Positions 1-10,869 of a DNA stretch of 64,000 nt are shown here, in pieces. Positions within the stretch are counted from its first letter, which is position 1. Each line of letters opens with the position of its first letter. Where the stretch lies: assembly GCA_008704415.1 (NCBI GenBank), contig VXIS01000154.1, positions 41,604 through 105,603 on the forward strand, given 5' to 3'. Below the pieces are notes generated by a model. It saw only the letters and a list, made by a program, of their open reading frames with translations, ran no database searches and was not told the DNA's origin. Source of the DNA: Sphaerosporella brunnea (taxonomy: Eukaryota > Ascomycota > Pezizomycetes > Pezizales > Pyronemataceae). The position numbers were made by a program, and so were the translations under genes.

Positions 1-2030
1 CCGCACAACACGACACGAGCTGATTGCCTGATCGGTGCTATCGTAAGGAAAACATGAAGATTCACATTGTGATTCACCATGTATCTAACTAAAGCCGGCG
101 GCATTCCCATGAAAAGCTGTAAGAGCATGCCTAGGTATCGCACATGTTCCAATCTAGAATCCATATCTAAGACAACGCGGGTATGTATGTATATCAAACA
201 TCTGGGGGTGGGAGCGCATACATACTGCATTGCATGTCTCTGCTGCCCTGCTGAATTGACTGCATCTCTTGCAGGCCACATGGAACCTATCCCTAGGATA
301 CCGTTACGGATGAACGGCCGACTTCCCCGGTATCTACTCGATGTGCAGCTACGATCACGATCACGATCACAGCCCATAACTCGAGCCCAAGGTGTCTCGA
401 GTCTCGAGCAGAATACTCTAGGCCGTAACAGAAATCCCCTCACATGCAAGCCTCGGCACGCAAACCCCCGGTGGCGGCGGCGGCGATTAAAGAAGTTTCA
501 ACAATCGAGATATGTGTGGTGGGTGGTGGTGGAGGTGCGGTTTAGCGCTCGGCCGGTAGAACGGAAAAACGTAAGTCCTACTGCAGCGCTTTTTTTTTGG
601 ATTTGCATATTTATGAAGGGTGGGGGGGTTATGTATGCACGCATGCTCATCACTCAGAGGTATATACCGACGTTCATTATAACGTTAGAGCAGTTGCAAT
701 AGAGGGATTTCGCAGTTCTGAAAAAGTAGGTTTTTGGGGGCAACCAGTTAAATGCAGCTGTTCATTATCAACACAACGCTCCTAGTAACTGCGCTTGTTG
801 CCCCTGGAAACACCCCAACTTCTCCCCCCTCCCCAAAAAAAAAACTGCGAAATCCTTCTAATTGGCCCTCCATCCCACCCGCAGATCCGTCACCTCCGGA
901 TCCACCGCAGATCTCCTGCAGACGTTTTTGGACACCCCTCGAAGCTTCACGGCTCGGTGCTGCACCACTATAACCGACGGGAGAACGGGAGGGCTGCTCT
1001 ATGTCAGGTTCCTGGGTGGGGTTGCGGGGTTATTCCCCAGCTTTTTTTTTTCTTTTCTTTTACGCACTCGTGCGGAGAGGGTGCGAGGTTGTAGATAGGC
1101 CTCACCGCCGCCGCCGCCGGTCGGGTCGAGACCAATAATGCGGATAGACGGTGGATGGGCTTTCTGCAAAAACCTCTAGGTACATACCGGTAAGTGATGT
1201 TCACGACGCCGTTCGAACCGGTTCGCGAACTGAGTGTCAATCCATGATAGGCAGGCGAGAAGTACGTTTTCAGGACGAGCCGGAGGTTTCCCGGCCCCCC
1301 CCCCCCCCCGCTGTAGGATAGAACTCACGGACGGGTATAAGCCGTAGATTGTCCATGAGAAAAATAACCGCCACATCACTCGCAGAAGCACTATTTCTAA
1401 CGCTTCCGCCTCGAGGGAGAGCCAAATCCTCCTGGACTCAGCACATAGCATCCCAACCACAGAGGCGGATGTCTGAGTTTCCGAGGAAGCTCTGGGTGGC
1501 GGACAACGTACGTAAAGCTCAGGAAACGTAACGACATGCCAGGAGTAGTTTCGGGGGGGAGAAGAAGGAGGTAAGCTGTGTCCAGACCCAGAGCGACTCA
1601 AAACGACGACCGGTGATCTGACGCGGACACGGAGGAGCGTTAGAAGGCCGTGGTATTCTTGTACCAGGTATATTCATGGGGTATCTTGGGGCTATGGTGG
1701 TAGCCTTGGAGGTTTTTACTTATGGAGAGGCTGTAGATTTCCCGCTAAAGCCCTACCTACGACTCTGGATAATGGGTGATGAAGTAAACCATAGTATATC
1801 ACTCGTAGTCTTGTCTGTCACAAGCGATGATCATCACATCAAACATCAAACATCGAATTACCAACACAGTTCCAACTTCAAAAACTTATTAACGTCCTTC
1901 AACCCAACAAAGCCCCAACCCCCCGCCCCTGCCAGCGAAAAGACTTTTCGTCCTCCACACCTTCTTCATCATCGTGATTGTCGAGGATGTCTGAGGCTAA
2001 CCGTTGGCTGCTGAACCCGCCTCGCCTTAT
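1..2030. other. Non-coding stretch, no gene recognised
   Basis: Open frames here are short, overlapping and low-complexity, and none shows a recognisable domain or a plausible exon-intron layout. The stretch holds homopolymer runs, such as a C run near 1297-1310 and a T run near 590, and a short GATCAC repeat near 353-368. I see no RNA gene. Beyond saying that it is intergenic or subrepeat-flanking DNA I cannot assign a role. Confidence 0.5.
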
Positions 2031-2035
2031 GCCAT

Positions 2036-2361
2036 CCCTCATAGTCCTGCTGGAAAGCAGTAGAAAACCGCATAAAAAAGAAAGTTCCAAATTTCCAAGA
2101 ACCCGCTCCGCCTGATGCCAGCCCTCATAGTCCTGCTGGAAAGCAGTAGAAAACCGCATAAAAAAGAAAGTTCCAAATTTCCAAGAACCCGCTCCGCCTG
2201 ATGCCAGCCCTCATAGTCCTGCTGGAAAGCAATCGAAAACCGCATAAAAAAGAAAGTTCCAAATTTCCAAGAACCCGCTCCGCCTGATGCCACCCCTCAT
2301 AGTCCTGTTGGGAAGTAGTCGAAAACCGAATAGAGAAGAAAGTTCCAAGTTCCCAAGCACG
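2036..2361. repeat. Tandem array of an 86-bp unit, about four copies
   Basis: Units begin with ccctcatagtcctg at 2036, 2122, 2208 and 2294, an exact 86-bp period. The first three units are nearly identical. The fourth is degenerate and stops near 2361, and a weaker fragment precedes the array near 1995-2035. Because 86 is not a multiple of three, a protein read through the array changes frame at every unit, so this is best seen as a non-coding minisatellite. The word gaaagttccaa also occurs in the 206-bp repeat downstream, hinting at shared ancestry. Confidence 0.93.
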
Positions 2362-2690
2362 TATTGCCGGACCCTCCAAGAACAATCGCCGGTGAGGGTG
2401 TCAGCCCAAAAGCTTTTTCCCCACGAGTGACGAGGTGGTTGTGTTCGATGAACAGGTGGGTGACTGTGGTTAAGAAGTTGTCCCCCTCTGGACTCCTCGC
2501 AAGAAGACCTATACGTGCGGAACTGCCAAGAGCAAGGGCTGGCAGGCAATCGGCAGCTCCAAAGGGAACCGGACCGAAGTCTTTCCTCCCTCCCTAGTGG
2601 TAGTAATAGTCGAAGTTGCGGGGGATGGGGTAATAGAAGAATGCCGACAGGATGTGGGAGGATGAGGACTGGCGAGAGAAGAAAACCCAA

Positions 2691-3102
2691 GTTCCCAGAA
2701 ATGGTTCACCTAGTCTGGGACTTCCGTTTTAGTGCCAATGTCTCCGTTTCACCCCCAATGGTGGTGATAGTCGAAGTTGCGGTAGTCGAGGTTGTAGAAG
2801 AAAAACGCAGAGCAGAAAGTTCCAAGTCCCTAAAAACGTTGCCTCGGACTCATCTTGGTAGTAGTGAAGGTCAAAGTTGTGGGTACCCACAAAGGAGTTC
2901 CCAGAAATGGTTCACCTAGTCTGGGACTTCCGTTTTAGTGCCAATGTCTCCGTTTCACCCCCAATGGTGGTGATAGTCGAGGTTGCGGTAGTCGAGGTTG
3001 TAGAAGAAAAACGCAGAGCAGAAAGTTCCAAGTCCCTAAAAACGTTGCCTCGGACTTATCTTGGTAGTAGTGAAGGTCAAAGTTGTGGGTACCCACAAAG
3101 GG
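2691..3102. repeat. Tandem duplication of a 206-bp unit
   Basis: The segment starting gttcccagaaatgg at 2691 recurs at 2897 and runs to about 3102. The copies differ at very few positions, for example tcgaagttg versus tcgaggttg and ggactcatc versus ggacttatc. High identity indicates a recent duplication or ongoing homogenisation. The motif gaaagttccaagt inside the unit resembles part of the neighbouring 86-bp array, so the 2.0-3.1 kb block may be one repeat family that expanded in different unit sizes. Confidence 0.92.
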
Positions 3103-4376
3103 ATTGCTGTACTAGGGAGCTTCTGATAGCTGTGTAAAGGAGTGAGGAAGAGTTCGAAGGATTGGGGGAGGGAGGAAGTACATGAAGAGTCTGAGAAAGA
3201 CTTTATTAAAAAAACAAGATGATGTTCTCGTGAATGTGTTGTTTGCAGAGAGGATGATTATGAGTGGTAGGGGCAAGAGAAAGAAACCTTGTTATCAGAT
3301 ATCGACAGGTCAAAGGATTGACCAGACTTAAATCTCTTGATGGCGGTGATGATGGTGATGGCAGATTGCCTCACTGGATATCGCCCACAACTCGTGTGTG
3401 GTTCATGTTGGTCATAGCACAAAACTGAGGAGGGGTTGCTCATGATAGCCTCACTGGTGATCACTCGATGTTTCTATCAAGGGGTCGTAGAAGAGGTCAA
3501 CAAAGGCGTTTGTCCTTAGCTAGATCTTTCCTCCGGAATCTGCTTCATTCCGAATCCGAGTGACCTCCAACCTGCACTCCAACCCTGAATCCAGACCCAA
3601 CCAAGAGTGCCAATAATAGCGGTGGTGGGGTCAAAGCACAATGCCACAGGGCAGGAGCTCAGATCTCAGATCTAGAAATTGATTCATCAAATTTTGCGCG
3701 CCAAAAAAAAAAGGTAAAAATCTTTTATACCACAGTCTTCACTCGTGGTAAAGTTCGCCCATGACCTATAGCCTATCTATACACCCGGGCCGGCAACTCG
3801 GGCAACTCGGGCAACACTCGCCCCTGCAATCGGGAGCTGCGCTGTCTCAGTGAGGAGCATGGCCCGGAATGTCACCTAGTCCACCCGCTGCCCGCTGCGC
3901 CGCCCTTTTGAATTGATTAAGCGTGTCGAAGCGTTGACCTTTTTCCACTTGCTTCCGATCGGGTGAGCATCCGCTACTTGGCGACCCTACGGCGGGGCTC
4001 TAGCTTTCAGACTTAAGCGGGATTACGAAGACCAGATATGTCGCGGCGGCAGCGGAAGATGAACGGGGGGATGAAGTAGGAGGTTGCTCGGGCCTAAGTG
4101 GGGCGTCGCGCGGACCGATGTGGGAGGTTGCGCGAACTGAGGTGGAAGGGTGGGTGCGCGTGATCACGGAATATCACTCGCTAAAAGTGTGGTATTTTGA
4201 TTAACACGGAAAAAGTGTGGTATATAAGACTTTTACCAAAAAAAAAAAAGAACGCCGAAGCAAAGATGCATGCAGTGCGTTGTATCACCCCCGATCCAAG
4301 ACCAAACGCCAGAAGGAATATGCCGCCTTTACAGCCTCCGCCAGCTCGCCCGCTCGTTCTCACTCCGTTCGCTTCA
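3103..4376. other. Intergenic DNA with a short 9-bp repeat
   Basis: No gene is recognised. A small direct repeat of the 9-mer cgggcaact, about three units, lies at 3790-3815. The interval ends in the 3' flank of the Atg38-like gene, which is read on the minus strand and stops at 4377. Confidence 0.5.
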
Positions 4377-5886
4377 TCACTCATCCCCATGTACACTCCT
4401 GACACTCCCGCCACTGCCATTGTTCCTCTCCCTCTTCTTCGCACCCTCTCTAAGAGCATCCCAGCGTTCCTTAAACTTCTGCACCGTCTTTCGCAGCTTC
4501 TCGTTCTCCCTGTTCATTCTCTCCAGCTCAATATCTCTATCCCTCAACTCGTGCTCCAGTGCTTTGACCCGTTCATCCAACTCCAACACCCTCTCCCTGG
4601 CCTCTTCCTTTATAAGTTCCATCTCGCCAATCCTTCTTCCCTCCGAGTAAGTTTCATCCTCCTCCTCTTCATTCGGCACATGTAACCAGCTCCTTCGCTG
4701 GGCCTGGGAGAGTATGTCGTTGATGCCCTTGCTCGCCGCACCGCTCTTGGATAACGCCATGATACTGCTCTTGAGCTCCTTCTCACTCTCGCGAGTCTTG
4801 CGTTGCCACTTGCTCATGTTCCGACTCAGCTGTTCCAGTGTCCGCCGCAAGGTGACGTTCTCGAGTTGTAGCTCTTCAAGAGTTTTGTCGTGGCCGGCAT
4901 AGCGGGCGTCATCCTCGTCGCGGCGGCTACGGAGAGGCTTGGTGTCCTCCTCTTTCGCGTCAGCTCTTCGAGCAACGTTGGCATAGGTTGCTGTTCCGCC
5001 AGAGTAAGGGACTACATAGAAACTCTCCGCGCCCGTGTTTCCCTCATTGTTCCTGTTGTTGTTTCCTAGCCCAAGGTCAAGATATCTATTCCGCGCTCGC
5101 CAGGCCTTGGGTAACACATTGGCAGTGATCTCGTTGTCATTTGGTCCTGTGCCCACGGGTAGGCCCGTAAACGCCAGACTTGCAGTAAACGGCGAGCCGA
5201 TCTTGGCGACCAAGCTGTTGAGCGAGTTATAAAATTTTGAAAACGAAGCGTCAGTGGTAGCCTGTGTAGGACTACTAGGGGGTTGATCCGGCGGCATCAA
5301 AGACAGCGGGCTAGTAGTAGGTTTTGCCGACTCTGTCTGCGGCTCTCGTCGGCGGCGAGAACTCGTATTGGCCGTGGTAGAAGCCGCAGACCGCGGCTGC
5401 TGCGGGATCCCGCGTGCATTCGCCAGGTTTGTAGCCAGGGAAGATGTAGATTTCTGCAACCGCGCAGGGTAGTGCGGTGTTCCGGAGGTGTTTGCAAACG
5501 GGTAGGATGGTAATACGGGCTTCGAAGATGACGGCTCGGACTCGCTCTCGCTACCGCCTTCGGTTACTGTCTCCAGCGGCGCAGGCGCCTCCGCTTGTCG
5601 TTTCAGCCGCTCAGCCCATCGAATGTGCTCTTTCACCAGGAGCTCGAGCGTGCGGTGGGCTTCTGGATCCCGTGTGGTTTTGGCGGCCGACGCGAAGGAG
5701 GTCGCGGCTAACGCGTGGGCAGACGCGGCATCGTTTAGGGTACGCTGGGAGTAGGGCGGGGAGCTGTTGTTGAGAAGGCTGGAGGCGGCGGACGCGTGTT
5801 GATGGGCCTGTAGAAGTGAGCGGGCGGATTACGCGGGGGGGAAGATGCAGGGACGCACGCACAAGAGTTAGTGGTGAGTCCTCCAT
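4377..5886 (-). CDS. NRBF2/Atg38-like MIT-domain coiled-coil protein
   Basis: Predicted exons on the minus strand are 5863-5886 and 4377-5807, giving 484 aa. The tiny first exon encodes MEDSPLTL, and the intron (GTGCGT...CTACAG) joins it in phase 0 to AHQHASAAS. The first 80 residues form a MIT-like helical bundle that resembles human NRBF2, including the opening 'PL-LAHQ' and a charged end near residues 66-80. A Ser/Pro-rich linker follows, then coiled coils at about 316-362 and 401-470. NRBF2 and yeast Atg38 are regulatory subunits of the autophagy PI3-kinase complex I (Vps34-Vps15-Beclin/Atg6-Atg14), where MIT binds the complex and the C-terminal coil dimerises. The MIT plus C-terminal coil layout fits. 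The protein is longer than yeast Atg38 because of the linker. The assignment rests on architecture and N-terminal resemblance. Confidence 0.72.
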
Positions 5887-6793
5887 GAGTGCGGGGTGGT
5901 TAGTGCACGCAGAGAGCTCTTCGGAAGGTGGAGGAGCTACTAGCTAGGAGAAACAGCTGCTTGGCGTGTTTCGAGGTTCGAGGTTCGAGTTCGGTGGGTT
6001 CTTCTCTTGTTTATTTGTTGCGTTTGGGGGGGGGGGGTGGGGTACTGTGTTTTGTTTCTCCGTGGATTTCGTTGTGTTTCTTCCAGGGGTTGGGGATGAT
6101 GAACATGATGTCGATGGCTGTGATGTGAATGCAGGTTTTTTGTTTTTCTTTTTTTTTGGGGGGGGGGGGGGACCTGCTCGGCATCCCAAGGGTACCTTTC
6201 CCCCCCATAGACAACACCGCCCTTCATCTGGCTCTCCTCTTTTGCGGGCTTCAAAGCAGGTACTAGAAACTGAGCCTAGTGTCAGCACACGGTAGTTGAA
6301 GCTGAAAACCAGTTAAATCAAAAGAGAGTCCTGCATAGCATATCCCAGATCGAACCAGAAATACGAAACGGCTCGTCATCTCTCCGCCTTCCGCTGCGCA
6401 CCGCTGACTTCGGGCGTCCACCACCTCCGACCTCGCTCCCAGACCTCCAGCTGCGCTGCTCCCTTCAAAGTTCAAACTCATCTCCGCCCTTCCTGAACTC
6501 TTCCTGAACTCACTCCGAACACACCTGCATACCATCCCCCCCCCCCAAATCATTGCTTATCGCCAGCTGCTGCCACTTATGCTTCAGACGTAGGTAGACG
6601 CGCGCAGTTATTTACCCAATATCAGAATATCAGATCCTATTTCACCCGTAATCCCCCCCCCCCCCCACAAAAAAAAACAAAAAAAAAAAAACGACTCGAC
6701 ATTCTTCTCCGAGCTAAGCTCCCAAATCCTCGGTCAGGTGCAAGAAGTTCCCGAATTTCCAGGCATTGGTCGTGTGGGGAAAGCAGCTGAGAC
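5887..6793. other. Divergent promoter region between the Atg38-like and sterol-transfer genes
   Basis: This 907-bp gap separates two divergently transcribed genes. It contains G runs near 6027-6036 and 6159-6170, a C run near 6651-6666 and a mixed A run near 6668-6691. The open frames here arise from these low-complexity tracts. No specific operator could be identified. Confidence 0.55.
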
Positions 6794-9700
6794 ATGTCAT
6801 CCGCCGAAGTCCTCGCGCAGTCGACGCCCACCAGCTACACGCCCTCCGTCGCGCAGCCTGGAACCCCCGAGAGCATCACCACCAAGCGGGGCCTGTTCGG
6901 TCGCAAGAAGAAGTCGGGCCAGAACCTGAACGCTTCGCCATCCACACAGACTCTGACGTCGCAGGGGAGCTCGTTAAACGGCAACGACAGCGTCGAGAGC
7001 TTCGAAGTCGGGGGCGACGATGCGGGCGCCCGCCAGAAAGGGGTCAAGAGTATCTTCAAGCGCAGAGCGAGGCAAGACAGTAGTGGCATAGAAGAGCGCC
7101 CCGGAGCTCAGGATGGCGACATGGAGGGCATCAACGAGTATGACGAGGATGGGGGTAGTCTGAGCGACGACGAGCAGCAGCAGGAGTAAGTTCTAGTAGA
7201 ATAGTTCTTTTTTCACGTTCCATTTCATTATCCATCTCCCTGAGTGACGAAGCCTTTGATGGCGGGCGGACCGAAACACCGCTGTCAAAGGAAGGACAGG
7301 TCCATCAGTTCTGCAGCCGTCCGCCTTATCCTCTTGACGGCCAAGTATTGACGAACGCAGCGGTCGATCGAAGGGATTTCTGTCGTCGACCTCCACGCCG
7401 CCCTCCAATAGAAGCTCGAAGCCCAGACTGTTCGGCCGACGCAGCACCTCGCCGTTGGCCCCGATTGCTCGGGCCAGCACCGCAGTGGGAGCTATGGGCA
7501 AGGCCCAATCGAAAGAAAGCAGCAGCCGCAGCTCTGCGCCACCAGCCTCCGAAATGCGTCCCGCGACCGCGAGTGCAGATTCTCGCCCATCGCAGGAGCG
7601 CACTCGCCGCGTTGGCCGGCTGTCAATCAGCACGTCGGACGCAAGCGACGCTTTGCCAACGCTCGGCCACGTTGTTGGTGAAAAGAGCTCAGGGTTGAGC
7701 TTCCACCCCGTAGCCATCCAGGAGTCGGATACGTCGGATGCGCCCAAGACTACGATAACCCCACCCACGCCCACCGACGGCGGCTCCCACTTTCCCCCCG
7801 TCGGCGCGAGCAACACGCCCAGCAAGCTTTCGCAGAGCATCAGCACCAGCGACACTCCCTCACCGCAAGACGCCCAGAACAACAACAACAACAACAACAA
7901 CAATAACAACAGCAACAACAGCAACAACAACCCCCCCGGAAGTGCCGGAACCGGTGGCTTTTTCCAAACCATGTTCTCGGCTGCGCAGAACGCTGCAACG
8001 AGCTTGACCAGCAACATCCCGCTGAATCTGGCGAACAACAACGCCGGAAACCGTCCTCGCAGCGGGACCCTGGATTCCGACACTTCGAAGGACGGACCGC
8101 AGGCTGCAGGAAGCGCTGCGGAAGGAAAGCGGGAACGGGAGAGGGAGCCGGCCGTCAAAACCCTGGGCAAGGGTGAGCTTAACCTTGCGACCCTAGGCAT
8201 CGTTGCGGACCCTGCGCCTACCGACGGACCCCAGACCCGAAGCAGAACCTGGGATGATGGCTATACTGATCGTGGCCGGCCGCAATCAGTTCCGCAGTCG
8301 GCGCTCACCGCGAACAGCGGCTTCGAGACGGCAGGCGAGAGTCCGGTTGCTAATCGGACACCGTACGCAGAAGACGCTGCTTTCTTGGGATCACGCAGTG
8401 TTGGAAACCTGACTCCGGACCGGAACAGCTTGGTTGGCGACGATGATGGAACTGCAGAGAGTGATAGGAAGAGGTCAGGAAGCGTGCGAAGCGGCGAGGA
8501 GGTGATCACGACGGTTAAGAGACATCGCGGATCATCGGCTGCGTCGCAGGGAAATTTCCTCGCTCCTGTGCCCAAGCCGACCGGATTTGCTGTGGCCAGC
8601 AAGAAGAGGAATCGCGATTTCCACAATCTTTTCAAGTCTGTTCCGGAGGACGATTATCTTATTGAAGACTACGGTTGTGCTCTTCAGAAGGAGATTCTGC
8701 TGCAAGGCAGGCTTTATGTTTCTGAGGGACATATATGCTTCTATTCCAATATCTTGGGTTGGGTCACGACATTGGTTATCTCCTTCGACGAGGTTATGAG
8801 CGTGGAGAAGAAGAGCACCGCCTTGCTATTCCCCAATGCTATTGTTATTCAGACACTACATGCCAGACACATTTTTGCGAGTTTCATATCACGAGACTCG
8901 ACATACGATCTCATTCTCGGCCTATGGAATGTCGGGCATCCACAAATTGTGGCTGGAAATGGGGAAGCCCATCTGGATGGGGCACCAGCAGCAGGTGAGA
9001 GCGGGGATGAGGAAGATGATGAGTACGAAGAGGAATCCGATGACGACCTCGGTGAATCGTTCACCGATGCTGGTGACGGACCTTTCGAGGAGGAAGACAA
9101 TGGAGCTACGTCCAAAGCCCCAAGTCGGAAACCTTCACAACTGCCACTCAACGGCGCCTCAGCTGGCGAGAGCTCTGATGTCGGCGGCGCCGTTGCTGAC
9201 TTCCCCGGACCAAAAACTCATGCCCCCACAACGTGCGGCGACGACGATAAACATTATGACAAGGCTTTGTGCGACGAAGTTCTTCCTGCCCCTGTTGGCC
9301 GCATTTACTCCCTAATGTTCGGCACAGCATCGTACCCCTTCCTCACCCATCTCCTCTCTGAAGAAGAAAAAGTCCTCGAGTTGTCAATTCCCAACAACGG
9401 CGAGTGGACTGAAGCCGACGGCAAGAAGCAGCGAACATTCACCTATGTCAAGCCTCTCTCGGGCGGTATCGGCCCCAGCAAAACCCGTTGTAACATCACC
9501 GAGACAGTCGACCACTTCGATCTTGAAGACCACGTCAGCGTCACTGTGTCCACACAGACTCCCGATGTGCCGTCTGGTGGTGTCTTCTCCGTCAAGACAA
9601 GGTATTGTCTTATGTGGGGCGAGGGAAATGGAACTAGGATCATCAGTAACTGCACCGTCGAGTGGACCGGAAAGAGTTGGATTAAGGGTATGCCCTACTT

Positions 9701-10434
9701 CAGAAATACTTCCTTTGACTATTAACTAACATTGTACAGGTCCGATTGAATCCGGTGCCGCCAGTGGTCAGGTTGCCTACAATAAAACACTCCTCGCCAG
9801 TCTGCGGAGAGAAATTGTCCCTAAGCGTGCTGTAGCCGGCAGCGGCGGCGGCGGTAAACCAGGCAAGAATGGCAAAAAGAAGCGCCGAGATACCGGGGTT
9901 CGAACGCCTGTGCCGGCCGTGGCCGCTGTGGCAGCAGCACCCGTATCCGACTCCTGGGGTGTTTTGGAACCGCTCAAACCCGTGCTTGGACCAGTGGTTG
10001 ATGTCATAAAACCGCTTCTGCCCGCAAACTCCGGGTTGGTTGTTGTCACAGTGCTCATAACATGGATTATTGCCACTCGTCTGCAACCAGTACGGGTTGC
10101 ACAGCCACAGGCATTGAGTGGTGGCTATGCACCAGAGAGATATTGGGACGAGAGGTGGAGGCAGGAAGAGGAGGGATTGTGGGAGTGGCTCGAGGACCGG
10201 GTGGGACTGGATGCCATTCCCCAGATGAAGGTGAAGGAGGCACGTAAGAAAGGATTTGAAAAGACGCTCCGAGAAAAGACTGCCGGCGCGGCCATGAAGC
10301 AGAGGCAGATGGAGGAAGCCATCGATGTGCTCAAAGAACGTCTGGAGATGATGGAGAAGGTCGTCGATCAGGAGAAAGGGAGGATGGCCAAAAATGTCGA
10401 CAATAAAAAGGGAACGATGAAGGAAGAGTTGTGA
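6794..10434 (+). CDS. Lam/GRAMD1-like sterol transfer protein (GRAM + VASt + TM)
   Basis: Predicted exons are 6794-7185, 7361-9687 and 9740-10434, giving 1137 aa. The second intron carries the branch site ACTAAC and joins SWIKG to PIESG inside the VASt domain. A long disordered N-terminus includes an Asn-rich tract. The GRAM domain lies at about 548-656, an acidic linker follows, and the VASt (StART-like) domain lies at about 751-935. A single hydrophobic segment (about 1004-1024, VVVTVLITWIIATRL) precedes a charged helical tail. Family members (yeast Lam/Ltc proteins, animal GRAMD1/Aster) sit in the ER at contact sites and move ergosterol or cholesterol from the plasma membrane. The first intron's acceptor is ambiguous: AG at 7345 and AG at 7360 both keep frame and differ by five residues. 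Confidence 0.88.
7878..7930 (+). repeat. CAA-rich trinucleotide tract encoding poly-Asn
   Basis: A nearly pure AAC/AAT repeat with a few AGC codons lies inside exon 2 of the sterol-transfer gene and encodes an Asn-rich run with two Ser interruptions. It falls in a disordered region before the GRAM domain, so length changes in multiples of three would probably be tolerated. Confidence 0.9.
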
Positions 10435-10869
10435 ACTTCATATTTGGCGGAATTTTGTCATCCGATATTTTGCAGCAGGCGTTACTTTTTTTCCTTTTTC
10501 GCTTGGGGTTGCTTTGAGCATTTTTGCATTTTTGATTTTTTGCTGTCGTTTGTTTTTGCTCTTTTTGTGTGGTTTTCCCCTCTCGCACGGCCACATCCAT
10601 ACCTTTCCTTTCCACTTTTCCACTTGACGATGACTTGCTTCTGGGCTCGTTTGCTTATCAACATCATCTTCGATGACAGGTTTTAGTTTTGTTGTTTCGA
10701 AGCATTTACATAGCGGATCTTCAAATAGAATTTTTTTTTTTTTCATTCTTCTGATTCTACGTTGTAGATTTGTGGGTGAATTTGCATAGCAGGCCAGAAA
10801 GAGTAGGCGTTGGGTGTTGACCATGGATTGGTCGTCATTGCCTATTACTCGGTCATTGACTTCATTCAC
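10435..10869. other. Convergent 3' region, no gene
   Basis: This 435-bp gap lies between two convergent stop codons (sterol-transfer gene and acyl-CoA dehydrogenase). It is T-rich on the plus strand, including a T run near 10730-10743, as expected for 3' UTRs. No gene is seen. Confidence 0.6.

Noticed and set aside
79..702. 207-codon open frame on the plus strand
   Set aside because: No domain, low-complexity composition, overlaps other equally long frames and has no supporting exon structure.
1899..2690. Several overlapping minus-strand frames with repeated FLCGF/FYAVF-like segments
   Set aside because: They are translations of the 86-bp tandem array in different frames; the period is not a multiple of three.
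4197..4685. 162-codon plus-strand frame
   Set aside because: Antisense shadow of the Atg38-like coding exon plus its 3' flank.
7193..8200. 335-codon minus-strand frame
   Set aside because: Antisense to the sterol-transfer gene; poly-Leu comes from the reverse of the Asn repeat.
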